This document shows, piece by piece, positions 46,924 through 58,433 of a stretch of DNA of 64,000 bases. How positions within the stretch are numbered: the first letter of the stretch is position 1; every line of letters begins with the position of its first letter. Origin of the DNA: Astrothelium macrocarpum (Eukaryota; Ascomycota; Dothideomycetes; Trypetheliales; Trypetheliaceae). The notes under the pieces were generated by a model. The model searched no databases. It saw nothing but the letters and a program-made list of their open reading frames with translations, and had not been told where the DNA came from. Where the stretch lies: NCBI GenBank assembly GCA_021030915.1, contig JAGEMR010000080.1, positions 1-64,000 of the forward strand. The letters run 5' to 3'. Made by a program: the position numbers and the translations under genes.

Positions 46924-47672
46924 ATGTCGTCTTCCAAGAAGGATATGAGGCGACCAGACTTGAGTAAATTTTGGCATCAGATCCCTTCCGAGTTTGTAAC
47001 TAATGCCATGCAGTCGTCCCATACCAACCGCCTCAGAAGAGCAAAGATGAAGCTGATGTGACGAGTGAGCATCTCTCCCTGGAGGCCTTTCTCCAAGCCG
47101 GCTCACTGATATGGTCCAGGTACAATGTCGAGCACATTGCCCATGGTTGCTGTAAGTTTCGCGCTTGAAATTTAGAGCCGGTCAATTAATGTGCTGACTA
47201 TGATAGATTTTTACTAGGAACAAGTACGTGATTGAAAGCGCAATGCAAGACCGTCACGTATATGCTAATGTCTCAAACCGAATAGGCTTGTAGGATGGTA
47301 AGTGCCTCAGCATTTACCTCTTCGGCAACCGAACGGCTCATGTTTTCATAGGACGGCAGTCATATTTGCTCTGCAGGCATGGCTAGCTGAGACTCCTGAA
47401 CAAAAAAAGAACGCCGTTACTCCAACCTATTTTTCGGTTGGAATGGCTCGTAAGTAGAAACACGCAACTTTAGGCAAGGGGCTTTGGCTAATCAATTGTG
47501 TAGTCATGGCTTGTGCTGTTGTCAGTATCATCTCCAGCCTAGGAAGCCAAAAATTGCTGAAGCTAACACTGTCTCGATGTAGGCGTACATGCCACTATTT
47601 TTGCCTCCTCAATCCGGGCGCTTGGGTGGTGGTACCGGCACAGGTGCGCCTCCACCCGCCCCTCCATCGTAA
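46924..47672 (+). CDS. Asterix (PAT10/WDR83OS) family small membrane protein, eight exons
   Basis: Exons 46924-46963, 47014-47064, 47120-47151, 47207-47223, 47286-47297, 47352-47449, 47504-47520 and 47583-47672 splice in phase to 118 aa; no single long frame reveals it. Every intron has GT-AG ends. The product begins MSSSKKDMRRPDLIVPYQPP, then TLPMVAIFTRNKLVGWTAVI, FALQAWLAETPEQKKN and YFSVGMALMACAVAYMPLFL, with a Pro/Gly tail. This follows the Asterix family (Pfam ASTER; animal PAT10), a three-helix ER protein that works with CCDC47 as an intramembrane chaperone during multipass protein insertion. Exon 5 is only 12 nt and exons 4 and 7 are 17 nt each. Confidence 0.85.
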
Positions 47673-48385
47673 AAATGCTTTTCCACTCGTCCATCACTCG
47701 ATTTCCAGGTGTTGGTAGGATGCAAGTGATGCATCGGATGCTACTCCGCACCCGAAAAAAAGACAAATGTGGCGATCATTTTACCTTCGGCTGTGCGCAT
47801 CAGTACATAGATTGCTGCGAGCATAGAACAGAATGGGCACACGCCGGTCCTGTTTTCAGGCCCACCACTATGAATGTAGTGTAATAATGTAGACGAGGCA
47901 ATCAGCGCAAAGCGCACACCCGTCACTGCAATTAGGAATGTCATAGGCTGCAAGAGAAATACTGCACTCAACATCCTCCGTTAGGGAGGGCCTCTGTGAT
48001 TTAAAATGGCTCCATTTTTGTGAGGGTTTTTCCACAGACGGAACACCTTTTTCAGTGACTCAAAGTGGTATTCGATCAAAGTCATGGCAAGCGGTAATCT
48101 GGAAGGCTACCTTCTTGCGTCCATACTTAGAGTCACGCTGCACGTAATTGGGGGCGACAGATAGGGCTTAGCGGTGTTCGGATGTGGGATGTTCCTCGCC
48201 GATGACGCTCAGCCTCACGAGTCTTGGGCGCTCTTTGTGCCACTCGTTACTACCAACACCTGCTCCATATCTCCACTCTTCCACTCCACTTACTTCCCAG
48301 CACACATTCCAGTACTTCCTTCTTCAACACCAAGAAGACACTATCAAATCTATTTCAGAGAGGTTCACGCTCTGCAAACGAGTTT
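47673..48385. promoter_or_regulatory. Promoter and leader of eIF1 gene
   Basis: About 710 bp. The last ~150 bp (around 48240-48350) are strongly C/T-rich on the plus strand, a feature of highly expressed fungal genes. No other gene was recognised. Confidence 0.45.
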
Positions 48386-49047
48386 ATGTCAACTATCGAA
48401 AATCTCAAGACCTTCGGTACGCTCTCACTTCCCCACTTCCGCCCACATCTCGTGCCACCTGCGATCGTCGTGATCGGCTGATACGCTTTTCACTGCTCTC
48501 ACCAATTCGCATGCTCAAATCCGATTCCTATCGCTTCTCACTTGCGTCTCATCTGACCTTTGTTGTCAAGTGTTGTATTCGCTAACCCCACTTCCAACAC
48601 AGACCCCTTCGCCGAGGCCGACGAAGACACTGGCGAACAAAAGCAGTCCCAGGGGAATTATATTCATATCCGCATTCAGCGTGAGTCATGTTTCTAAATT
48701 GAAAATCTTCGTTCTCTGTGCAACATCATTATTAAACCTCGTGTGCTCCAGAACGCAATGGTCGTAAGACCTTGACCACGGTCCAAGGCCTGCCCAAGAA
48801 ATTTGACCAGAAGAAAATCCTCAAGGTCATCAAAAAAGAATTCGCCTGCAATGGCACCATCGTCAATGATTCCGAGATGGGCGAGGTGATTCAACTTCAA
48901 GGCGACCAGCGCAAGAATGTCCAAGAGTTTCTCACCGATGAGAAGGAAGGGTTGGGATTAGACACCAAAACCATCAAGGTATGCACACTATAATCGTTTC
49001 TGCAAGCATTTTTCCAACTAACAATCTACTAGGTCCACGGTTTCTAA
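48386..49047 (+). CDS. SUI1: Translation initiation factor eIF1 (SUI1)
   Basis: Four exons (48386-48416, 48603-48680, 48752-48978, 49033-49047) join in phase to 116 aa. The protein starts MSTIENLKTFDPFAEADEDT, then IHIRIQQRNGRKTLTTVQGL and IVNDSEMGEVIQLQGDQRKN, and ends KTIKVHGF, all near-invariant in fungal eIF1. It binds the 40S subunit near the P site and controls start-codon fidelity. The last exon encodes only four residues and the stop. Length agrees with yeast Sui1 (108 aa) plus a slightly longer N-terminal tail. Confidence 0.95.
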
Positions 49048-49761
49048 GCCCGCCACGCTATGCCCCGCCAAGAGCCTCTCTAGGCCAAGGGACTGGTCGT
49101 TGAGCACTGCCAACCAAAAATTCTCCTCCACCGGCTGGATCCTTTGCGTTCACACTGCCATCTAGGGATACGTTCATGGGCTTACTGCGGGGTTGGCGTT
49201 GGAAGATACCCAATCAATAGACAAAGGATTTCGTGGCTACGACTGGGGTGTGTTTGTGCTATGCTTGCTCTTTCCGGGACGACGTGATGCTCTTTCAAGT
49301 GGTTTGGCGGAATCCAGTCGCTCACTAGCATTGCTTACTTTTTCCTTTGCCAGTAACCGCGAGTGGCGGTACCCAGTCTAGCCGAGTGATAGCTACAATC
49401 GAGTTTTGATGAGTGTGACAATGTTTCCTAAACTGTGTCGGCTGAATGCCACAGTAGAGTCTTGACCTAGTCTTCTAATATTACAAGCAATACCTACAAG
49501 CGTCGTGGTGCTGCGAAAAACCTAGTTATGCTTCCCTTGTCCTTTGGCGGCGCTGTCCACCCTCCACACTCACGTCTTTGCTTGAATTCCACTCTTCAAT
49601 GTGAGGTTCGTCATGAAAGAGGGCATGCACTTTCATGCTGGCCAGCTCGCCTTATTGCTCCTTCTCTAGCTAAGGCCTCTCCACCTCGACATGCCCCATC
49701 CACTGAGCCCCCCCTTAATCCCAAACATCTTCCATCTCAACCCTGTTCTGCCCAATTCATC
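49048..49761. other. Intergenic between eIF1 and the mL45-like gene (convergent)
   Basis: About 710 bp holding the 3-prime ends of two converging genes. Nothing else is supported; a long plus-strand frame entering the next gene is its antisense shadow. Confidence 0.45.
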
Positions 49762-50765
49762 TTACCCACTCATCAGCCCTCCTTCCTGTCCCAGCATCTC
49801 CGCCACACTACTCTCCTCAACCGTCCCCCACACCATCCAATCCTCCTGCTTCCCATTCCACAACCTCTCCTGCACCACCAGATACTCCGTAAACTCCTTT
49901 CCTCCCTTGTCCGCACCACCATGATCCTCCCTTGCTCCCCTACCCGGCCCCCTTCCCGACCTCCGCGTCTCCAAACTCTGCACACTGCGCACCCGCACTA
50001 TCGCCTGCCTAATCCCCGTCCCGCCCCCTTTCCTATCCTCAAACGGCATCTTCGCACACCGATGCGCCATCACCTTCGGCCGCCCCACATACCGATGCAG
50101 CGTCCACTCCACCCGCTCGTTCTGCGGCCGCGTGCCCAGCCGCGTCTTGAAGCCGTCCAGCAGCGACCGGCAGCACGTCTTCTCGAGCGTCGCCACGTCG
50201 CCCGCCGCAAACGCGCGGTACATGGTGGTGTGCAGCTGCTGCGCGGCCGCGGGGACCTTGCGCATCTGCAGCCGTGGGAACGGTCGACGTCGCGTGATCA
50301 GGAACTTGTAGTAGAAGAGCGAGACCAGGTTCGTCATGGAGAGCCAGATGCGTCGGCGGAGGAGGCGGAAGCGCAGGCGTGGGGAGGTGCGGAGGGAGGG
50401 GAGGTTCTTGCTCGAGGGCCATACGACGAGGTCTGTGGAGGTGAGAGTGTGAGAGATTGGGACGCTGTGGAGAAGGGAGGGAACAAGTGAACTCAGGTAC
50501 CTGGTAGTCGGCCAAATTCATTCATATCTTGGGCGTGGGAACCACGCATGAGCTCGTTCCGCTGCACTATGATCGACTTTGAGGGTGCTTTTCGTTGTAT
50601 GAGATCGCTTTGGCGTACTCTTCGCTCAGAGGCAGTGCCGAGATGTGGGAGCGAGAGTGAGAAGGAACGGCATTGTTTCGAATAGCAAGAGGGAGCATGT
50701 CTGGGTAGTCTCAAAAAATTTGACCTTGGGATTGCCATTGCTCCAACAGGAGCTCGAATAGGCAT
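49762..50765 (-). CDS. Mitochondrial Tim44-like domain protein (mL45/Mba1 type)
   Basis: Two exons (50765-50501 and 50432-49762) around a 68-bp intron give 311 aa; a second ATG at 50735 is also usable. The N-terminus is basic and Ser/Arg-rich (NFLRLPRHAPSCYSKQCRSF), a mitochondrial presequence. The domain has FAAGDVATLEKTCCRSLLDG, NERVEWTLHRYVGRPKVMAH and IRQAIVRVRSVQSLE, then KEFTEYLVVQERLWNGKQED, as in the Tim44-like fold of large-subunit protein mL45 and yeast Mba1. These anchor mitoribosomes to the inner membrane. A GC-rich insert sits near RSGRGPGRG. Whether it is a ribosomal subunit or a receptor cannot be told from sequence. Confidence 0.75.
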
Positions 50766-52130
50766 GAGGTGGTCGCCCAAAAAAAAGATTAAACTCGAGC
50801 AGAAGGCGATATCACGTGAATGCATTGAAAAATCCCTGAGAATCAACACTTGGACCTTCACCCACGTTTCTTTTTACGATTTCTCCAAGTGTATTGGATG
50901 TCGCTGGCGCTCGTCTGCAGGGTGAATGAGACTACTCGCAGATGCTTCATTGAATGCCGCAATAGACACACCACGCTTTGTATACTTGGCGGCGCTAAAC
51001 ATTCATCAAGCTCGATTGCATGCCTCCAACGCCATACCAACTTGCTGCATTGAAGACTGGAGCCATTCTTCGCGGTTTCAATGAGATGTCAAAACAGGAC
51101 GCTCTTACTCTTTTGCTATATAAATATATAGACATTGTGTTTGCCATAAGAATAGGTATTTTTCGTAGCATCGGAAGGTAGCGATGCTTCGTCGATATAT
51201 TTTCATTCCAATCAACCATTTCATTGCTCAATTCACTGCTCAACTCACTGCTCCATTTCTGCTCCATTTCCTGCTTAATGTCCTGTGCAATTCACTACTC
51301 GATTCACTGCTCAATCAAATACTTAAACAGCTCCTTGTCCGGCTGCTCAAGCAGTTGTGCAACTGCATACTCGACTAACTATCTAAAAAGTTGCTCTACC
51401 ACTTTAAGAGTCCCCAATGATTTTCCTCCTTGAAATTGATCGTTGTGGGAAACCATCTAGATGGCGATCATTGTGTCATGCTCTTGTCCCTCCTACTTGT
51501 GCTTTCGGCTTAGTTAGAAATAAAAGTCATGAAGCGCTTGGCGGCGACCCCGGTGAAAACCTCTTCTCGTCTTCCCTATCTCGAGCGTTCTTCCATTCAA
51601 TTTCTTGGACTTCAGCTCTTCTTGGGATGAACAAGCCCTCTCCAGACTGAGGGGTGCCTCGTGGCTACAAAATGCGATTGTCAGCTCGGAGCATGTTACT
51701 GTATCAGGGATTACGAACACAATGGGCCTGTGTTTGCCAAAAGTGCGCAGCTTTGAGTGTTAGACTTTCGTTGCCCTGACGGGGGGAGTCTTCTCGATCA
51801 GAGACATCCTTCGAGGTGTTCTTTGGCGGTTCATGATTCACAGAAAGACATGGACATCTGCAGGGCCATCAGCGTCAACAACTTTCAAGACATGAACCAA
51901 TCTAATATGCTCAAGCATCGGTTTTATTCATCCAACCCGAGCAAATTACAGCTCCTTGAATCATATTCAAGGAAGCTTTGCAAGTAAAAATGATGTTGCC
52001 GCACGCGGGCTAAGCGTGAATCATATTTCTATCGTCGTCACCTTCACATGAATACTTTGGCAACTTCTAACGCTGTCAATAGCTGCACAGTCTATTCCAA
52101 CGTTGCAAGTGCAGGCTATTAGCCATTCAT
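50766..52130. other. Intergenic with a short degenerate repeat
   Basis: About 1.36 kb without a supported gene. From about 51230 to 51370 the plus strand repeats short degenerate units related to CAATTCACTGCTCAA, giving a Leu/Asn-rich open frame that is an artefact of the repeat. Confidence 0.45.
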
Positions 52131-52398
52131 TCGTCACCATGGAAAGGTACCAGGCAAAGTGCCAATATTGGGTTTAATAAGCCACGTGGACCAGGTATAG
52201 TGCTAATATTGAGTTTAAATAAGCCACGTGGACTAGGGATAGTACCTATATTGAGTCCAGCCAAGGCACGTGGACCAAGACGTGCATTATAGTCTTGCCC
52301 CAAAAGTTATGGGTGAGTCATATATGTTCTATTTAATTCCACAAGGCTTATTCAAACTCAATATTGGTACATTACCCGGTACCTTTCCACAGTGACGA
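52131..52398. mobile_element. MITE-like element, 268 bp, with internal CACGTGG repeats
   Basis: Terminal inverted repeats of about 60 bp start TCGTCAC and include TGGAAAGGTACC and CCAATATTGRGTTT (left from 52131, right ending 52398). Inside, a ~42-bp motif recurs three times, each with GCACGTGGAC or CCACGTGGAC (near 52181, 52223 and 52266) and usually followed by an ATATTGAGT stretch. No coding sequence. Its right end is part of a 105-bp segment found inverted at 55486-55590. Confidence 0.65.
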
Positions 52399-52412
52399 CG
52401 TGGTTGTTAACT
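52308..52412 (+). repeat. Left arm of a 105-bp inverted repeat
   Basis: Reverse complement of 55486-55590 with two mismatches (103/105 by eye). The arm includes the right end of the MITE at 52131-52398 and 14 bp beyond it (ending GTTGTTAAC), so homology crosses the apparent element border. The arms enclose about 3.07 kb. Confidence 0.8.
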
Positions 52413-52604
52413 ATAGCAAATTGGTAGGGCGGCGAAAGCACTCGCTACCATCCTTTATAACCACAAGATAATAAAAAGATCCTCAACGTCTTAACAGATT
52501 CAACAGGTATTTAAGCTGCGTACAATGGTCTTTTCTTCGTCAACTTCCTTCCTCACTCGCCATCGATAGCACCACGATCGAACCTCCATATCCACAAACT
52601 CAAG

Positions 52605-53945
52605 ATGGATAACGCCGAGCCCCAAAAGTTATTTAAGTTCTCTTTCTACCCTTTCTCTCTCTTTGATTCCGGAAGTGGAACACTGCAAAATAGCGCACAC
52701 ACCATGGACCCTTTACAAGAATTCGAAACTCCCATTGCAATTCGACGGCTAGACTCAGCTATCGATAGCGAGTCCAACACCCTCCAAGCTCGGATCCGTC
52801 AAATGTCCAGATCCTCAGATGAACCCGTTGGAAACAAATCAGAGAGGTCCAGCGCGTACATTGATGAAAGATGTCAGTTGGTTGAGGACATCGAAGCTCA
52901 CATCAGAACGGCTCGCAAGGCTGTTCACGAAGTTTACGAGATGTTGCCGCGTGGCAAGGAAAGAAAAGGGCTTGCAAACGCGTTGAAACAAATGAATTTG
53001 AGCGACGCGACGCTTCTAAAGGAAAGAGCAATACTGGCCTCCGACAGGCAGCACGTCAAGTACACAGTGTTTGGTCAACCAAGTCATGTTAAAATCGGAA
53101 GGGCATACCGAACAGCCATCACGCAGATTCTCAAAGAACTTTCGGGAGCCAGCTTGACAACTAGAGGACGATCTAGTGTGAATCACACCTCATTTGAAAA
53201 TATACTGATCAAAGTCTATAGTAGATCTGATATTAATCCTTTGATACCATGGAGAAACTCAATCTGGTGTCCTATTGCACATAGAGAATTCGAGCCGGAA
53301 TTAATGAAAGCACCCTATATTGTTCCGTTTAAAATAGGCGAAGAGAATGCGGCCTATTTATTTGGGAAGGGTCCAGCAGAGGGGTGTGATATCATTTGGT
53401 CAGAGAGAAACGGGCTTATGGTACACAAGGATTTCGAGGAAGTTCTCGATAATGGAAGCATAGTAATTGCGCCTGACCCGCAGAACCACGGGGAATTCCT
53501 CAGTATTATTTTGGATCCACATTACTTTCAGAAACCAGTATACCGGCCACTTGGTTGCGAGCCCTGAGCCACTCTTCATCGATGACCTCTAAACTTCGAA
53601 ACAACCATGAGGCCTTCCCAGAGTTTTTTGTATGCCCGTACAATTCTCACTCTTTTCCAACGACGCCGATACAACATTTCTGGGTGGGAAAGCGATAGAG
53701 GTAAAGTGTTTTCTGGAGAAATCTGGGGCCCACCAGGGAAATGGATATGTAAGAGTATGATGAGCGCTTTGGCGTACGAATACGGGGAAACATGGACAGA
53801 TATTACAGAAATGAAAGGTCTGTCAGATTTTCCTGATACGAAATCGGTTGAAGAGGAAAGAAAGATAGCAACAACGACAAGGTATCACTTCAGTCCTCAA
53901 ATTGCTGATATCGAGGAGGGAGAGGAAGAGGAAACTGAGGAGTAG
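52605..53945 (+). pseudogene. HNH-nuclease-type protein, interrupted by two in-frame TGA codons
   Basis: The frame 52605-53567 (320 aa) continues in the same phase after TGA at 53565 and 53580 into 53583-53945. The N-terminal half is helical and polar. The nuclease-like core is WCPIAHREFEPELMKAPYIV, PFKIGEENAAYLFG, then WSERNGLMVHKDFEEVLDNG. Fungal HNH_2 proteins usually have AAHIVPF here; this copy has APYIVPF, losing the first His. The tail (MRPSQSFLYARTILTLF, then GWE and WGPPGKWICKSMM) is the usual C-terminus of that family and lies beyond the stops. No intron with valid ends removes the stops in frame. TGA in place of CGA is the classic RIP nonsense change, though ancestry cannot be shown here. 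Confidence 0.6.
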
Positions 53946-54012
53946 GAGAAGAAGAAGGAGGAGGAGGAGGAGGAGGAGGAGGAGGAGGAGGAGGAGGAGG
54001 AGATTGAGGAGG
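53946..54012 (+). repeat. GGA/GAG trinucleotide microsatellite
   Basis: A near-perfect run of GAG/AGG triplets directly after the HNH-type frame. It creates poly-Arg and poly-Leu shadow frames on the two strands. Confidence 0.9.
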
Positions 54013-55485
54013 ATTCTTAAGCATGCCACTGCTTTATGCAGCACCCCCCAGCATACGTTGAAGGCCGACTCCGTTTCAGGAGAGAATTGTACCGTTTGTC
54101 TTCTGTTAGAGCATGGAAAAGAAAGGGAAAAACAAAAAATCTGTCGCCATCAACTCTCCGGTTTGTATCCTGAGCTCACTCCTACGCTCGTTCGCGTTGC
54201 TCCCGCCCAAAATCTTCACGAATGGGCTCTTCCCCAAGAGACTCTACTTGTTGCCACAGCACCGATTGATTCAGGAGACGAAGCACTCAAGAAGGTCGTA
54301 ACCCCTATGCAGCCGAACAATCTTCAAAAACAAATAGTTGCTTACAACCGCTTGCAGGCTAGGTTCAGGGGTTACCCAGCACATTATTCCCTGGTTATTG
54401 GCACAAGGATGAACATCTCAAGTCTATCTCTGGATCATTGCTTTTACTATTGAGGACCCCCCAAACCATGCTTTATTCGTGATCGGGGGGCCTAAGGATA
54501 CTTCCTGTTCCAAGGCTTTTGCTCCTATATTTCCTAGGGAGAGAGCCTTCACTCCGACAATTAGTCGAATACAATGAAGCTTCGAGACTGATTGTCTATT
54601 ACTCTTTTCGCTACCTTGAATCCGACCTATTTGTAAGCTTCGACGCTGTGTTACGGCGAGATACATGGTTAGAAATTGCTAATGCTGCTGTACATCCCAT
54701 CATTGTTAGATTTTAGACTCTAGATTAGAGCACTCAAATCAATTCCATTCGAGCCATGGTATCTTCAACCATGATGTTCGGAATAAATTGAAAAGGCCCT
54801 TCCACCAGCGGTCGCAATAAGAAATGTCACCCGCGACCGTGAAAGATATGATGATCACACAACTCATAGGGAGGTCCTCCAGCAATAAAAGCCAAGAAAA
54901 TCTCCAGAGCAACTTCATTTTGAGCTGTTGGTAGGTTCTGATGTCTTACAAAAATACTGGGCCCTCTCTGCGAAGCCTGCAGCGGTGATATGCATCGCTG
55001 TCATGGGTGGCATTTCTTCTTTGCAACCACTGGTACTTCTCCAAATACATATTACAAAATGCCTCTTTTCGTGGTCATCTTCAGCTCCGCATGCATTGGC
55101 TAAATCCTACGCTACATTATATATTGTTCAAGTCATAGAGGAATTAGTCATAAAAATTTTCTAGACTGAGGTAAGCAAAGCATAGATGGTTATAGATATG
55201 TTGTGGGATAAATTTCAGACTCTCGTAATATCAGGTACATCGTCACATTGATCGTGGCGCGCATTGTAGTACGCCTGAAGCATGCATCGGAGATTTGTAA
55301 AGCACCGTAACTCGTTGCCCATTGATACACGATAAATGAAACCGCAGATGTTCCGCCGACCGACCATCCACCTCGCTAGGTTCGAAGCTACTTCCTGAGA
55401 CGTGTGCGTGAATCATCTCTCGTTTAAAGCAATCGTATGTCCGCAGCAAATCGTAGAAGCCATGATAAAAGTAAATGCTACTGTG
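54013..55485. other. Gene-poor stretch between the HNH pseudogene and the right repeat arm
   Basis: About 1.47 kb with frames of at most about 140 aa (including one running out of the microsatellite to 54453). None shows a family motif. Probably decayed sequence within the repeat-bounded block. Confidence 0.4.
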
Positions 55486-55590
55486 GTTAACAACCACGTC
55501 GTCACTGTGGAAAGGTACCGGTTAATGTACCAAGATTGAGTTTGAATAAGCCTTGTGGAATTAAATAGAACATATATGACTCACCCATAA
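55486..55590 (-). repeat. Right arm of the 105-bp inverted repeat
   Basis: Starts GTTAACAACCACGTCGTCAC and ends CTCACCCATAA; inverse of 52308-52412. It includes one terminus of the MITE family (from TCGTCAC at 55499) but no complete element: homology stops at 55590 and the other end is absent. Confidence 0.8.
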
Positions 55591-55883
55591 AAGTACATGC
55601 TAGATAAGGAAAGGTAAAGCCATTGACGTAAATGTAAGAAAGCAAATCAAAGCAACGCAGCCACCAGCCATTCTGAAAACAGAATGGAACAGCAATGGAG
55701 TCGCCGAATCAACAGCGTACCTCGGTGTTGTGGCTTTCGTAGAAGCAATTAGATCATCTCAGACATCTTTGAGATATGTAAATAGCTTGAGATCACACAG
55801 AGAGGCGGATTAACCAGTTGAGAACGTTCTTGTATGTCGAAAGGCACGTCGGGTTAATCAGGCGGCAAAGAAGATGAAACCAC

Positions 55884-58433
55884 TTAGTGTGACATAGGAG
55901 GATCGTCCACTCGGGGACCCATGTCCTGAGGAGTCTGCTCAAAGATGTCCGCGACCGGCTCAAGCGACTGATGGGTTGGATAGGTTGGAACAGATGTGTT
56001 ACAAGTAGTAGGCACAGGTCCCATAAGGACCGGGGACGAATATTGGTTCGTGAGAATGTGAGGATGCGCTGAGCTATAGCGGTCATACGACAACGGCCAT
56101 CCCATTTGATCCCCGCCGACAAGACTCCGTTGACCTTGGTCTGTGGCGCTTGAGGGGCCCGCGCTGTCTTGGATGATACCTTGGTGCTGGACAGGACCCA
56201 TAAAACCTGGCTGAATCTCAGGAGGCAAGTAAGAAGCTGAGACCTGAGGACCTTCGAGCTTGGATGTATATTGACCTGAGATCAGTCCTTGCGGGTTGCT
56301 GTACTCGGTCAGGTTTGAGTAATTTGGATATGGTGGATTTGATGGAATTGTGTAGTAGCTAAAAGGTGCCATGCTGTAAGATGGATTGTATGTTGATGGA
56401 GAAGACTGAAAGGCCGTTGGAGGTATCTGCAAGCCTCTTCGCGGACTGCCATTGAACATTGGCTGTCGTGAGCGATTTCCATACAATCCTCGTCGAGCGG
56501 TGTCAAAGGGAACCTTCCGCTCCACGCGAACGTTATAGCCGCGAATATTCAGCTTTCCCATCTAGCTATCTATTAGCAGATGATCGAAGTGACCATTTGT
56601 CTCTTACCTCGCAGTCGACCGCTGTTTGCACGGCATCATGGTGAGGATATTCGACGAACGCGAACACATTCTGTCTGCTGCCTGAGATGTTGATCATTAG
56701 CACGAGCCCGAACTTGCGTGTAAAGACTCACTTGAAGGAGATGCTTTCGATATTACTTGAGCAGATAGTACAGTGCCATATTTCCCGAAGATGTGGGCCA
56801 GCTCTTGTTGTGTGACGTCCGGTGGTAAGTTTCCTAGGAAGAGTGAAGCACTTTCTTCACCGCTACGCAGATTTAAAGTTGATGACGGATAATGGCGTGG
56901 GCTAGGGGATCTATAGGCTATTTGTCGATAATTGCGTAGGATAGATGACGAGTGTGTGTTACCGTTGGTGCTCTGTTGCGAATTTCTGAGTTTTGTAGGC
57001 TCTTGCTTCTGCTCCAGGCGGAAGATAGAGTCGTCACGAAGTGCCTATCATGCAAGTCAGAATTTATTCCTGTATTCTAGGCCAAGAACGAACAGCGTGC
57101 GCATCACGACAGTCTTGAAAGTATGCAAATCTGACCCAAACGCCCATTGGAAGCTGATACATTTCACGATCAGTCTCGGATGGCCGCCAAATTTTCTCAA
57201 TCGCACCAAATGGTGCGAGCAGTTGACGTGCTTCGTTTTCTTCAACGGAATTGCCATTGTGCCTAGAAATGTACAAGGCTCCTGCATCTATGTTAGCCTT
57301 GCACCGATTTGAACTTGAAATGATACACGCTGCATGTGATTCTACTCACGCTGAACTTTGGCGATCTCAGTTCTGCATTTCCTGCCGTCAATAAGAGCGT
57401 TCTTTCCCTCGATTATAGCTCGGTCTGCATTGTGTTTGTTCTGAGTTCATTTAGTATTTCAATGGCTGGGGGGCACCGGAGATGTGTACTTCATATTGGC
57501 AAAATGCGTAAGGCATGTGCCTTGTGTCCCGACGAATCTTGACATAGACATGTCCAAAGATCCCAAACGCACGAGTGACTGATGCCTCCAGCTCTTCATC
57601 TGTCCTTGCAGACGATAAGCTATTCCAATCAGCAGCGAGCACTAGGAAATAACAGTCATCGACTAACTTAGCGACAAAGACGCAAGCGTCTGGAGTATAC
57701 AGAGCCTGGGCGTTGTCGGCAGATGGCTGTTGCCCGATACGATCCTCACGGGGGGAGAAGGGAGAAGAAAGGCCTGTACCAATTTGTACCATGCCTTCAC
57801 TTCGGTCTCTACCTACGGGATCCGACTCACAAAGAGATCGTGCAGCAATACTGGAGTCAAGAGAAGGTTTCGGTGTAGATTTCTTTTCGCGGAAGGCGGG
57901 AGACGTGAACGGATCATCCATTGCGCTGCTCGTGCCATGGACGACGAAGGAAGTGTTTAGAGCTCTGCTTTCTGGGCGAAACCCACCGTCGGATGCTGAG
58001 CAATAAGTAGAGCCGATTGCTTTATCGGAAATGTAACAGCTTGATAGATCTGATATCATGCCAGTAAGACGTGCCGGGCTTGAACTCCCGATATCACGAT
58101 GCAAAATGGCATGCCCGAGTTTCTCACCACTTTCTACTGACGTTGAGCTACGTGCTCGATGTTTGGTGGCCTGATCTGTAATTTGCTATTAGATATCTGC
58201 TACACAGTGTCATCGAGTTTCATACCAAAATGAAGGTGCTCTAGAGGTGTAGCTGGAACGCTATCTCCTCCGATCGTTTCGCCATAAGTGCTCGCCGGGG
58301 AAGACTCTCCAAGTTTCTTTGGTCCAGCGCTCATTTGCTGATCAACTTGCGAGTCTACATTACCCATGATCATGCGTTCATTAGGTTTCGCTGGTGTTGT
58401 TGGCTCCTTCGAAACAATAGGTGTATGAGACAT
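55884..58433 (-). CDS. RNA-binding protein with three RRM domains
   Basis: Multi-exon minus-strand gene; exon 1 is 58433-58226 and exon 2 is 58175-57668, joined in phase. A long polar N-terminus (~235 aa) precedes RRM1, built across an intron: ACVFVANLSSARTDEELEAS, then HVYVKIRRDTRHMPYAFCQY. RRM2 follows with LYISRHNGNSVEENEARQLL and GVWVRFAYFQDCRDAHA (around 57280-57080). RRM3 has SLFLGNLPPDVTQQELAHIF and, after another intron, NVFAFVEYPHHDAVQTAVDC (56860-56590). The C-terminal 200 aa are Pro/Tyr/Ser/Gln-rich and disordered. Three RRMs with such flanks suggest a cytoplasmic or nuclear mRNA-binding regulator; no precise orthologue is claimed. Some small-exon borders near 57300-57550 were not resolved. 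Confidence 0.8.

Noticed and set aside
49528..50490. 320-aa plus-strand Pro/His/Arg-rich frame
   Set aside because: Antisense shadow of the mL45/Mba1-type gene; no motif of its own.
51184..51378. 64-aa Leu/Asn-rich frame with apparent repeats
   Set aside because: Artefact of a degenerate CTGCTCAATT-like simple repeat.
53823..54044. Poly-leucine minus-strand frame
   Set aside because: Produced by the GGA microsatellite at 53946-54012.
52131..55590. Treating 52131-55590 as one autonomous HNH-encoding transposon
   Set aside because: The left terminus belongs to a complete 268-bp MITE and no matching far-right terminus or target duplication was found, so only the inverted repeat is reported.
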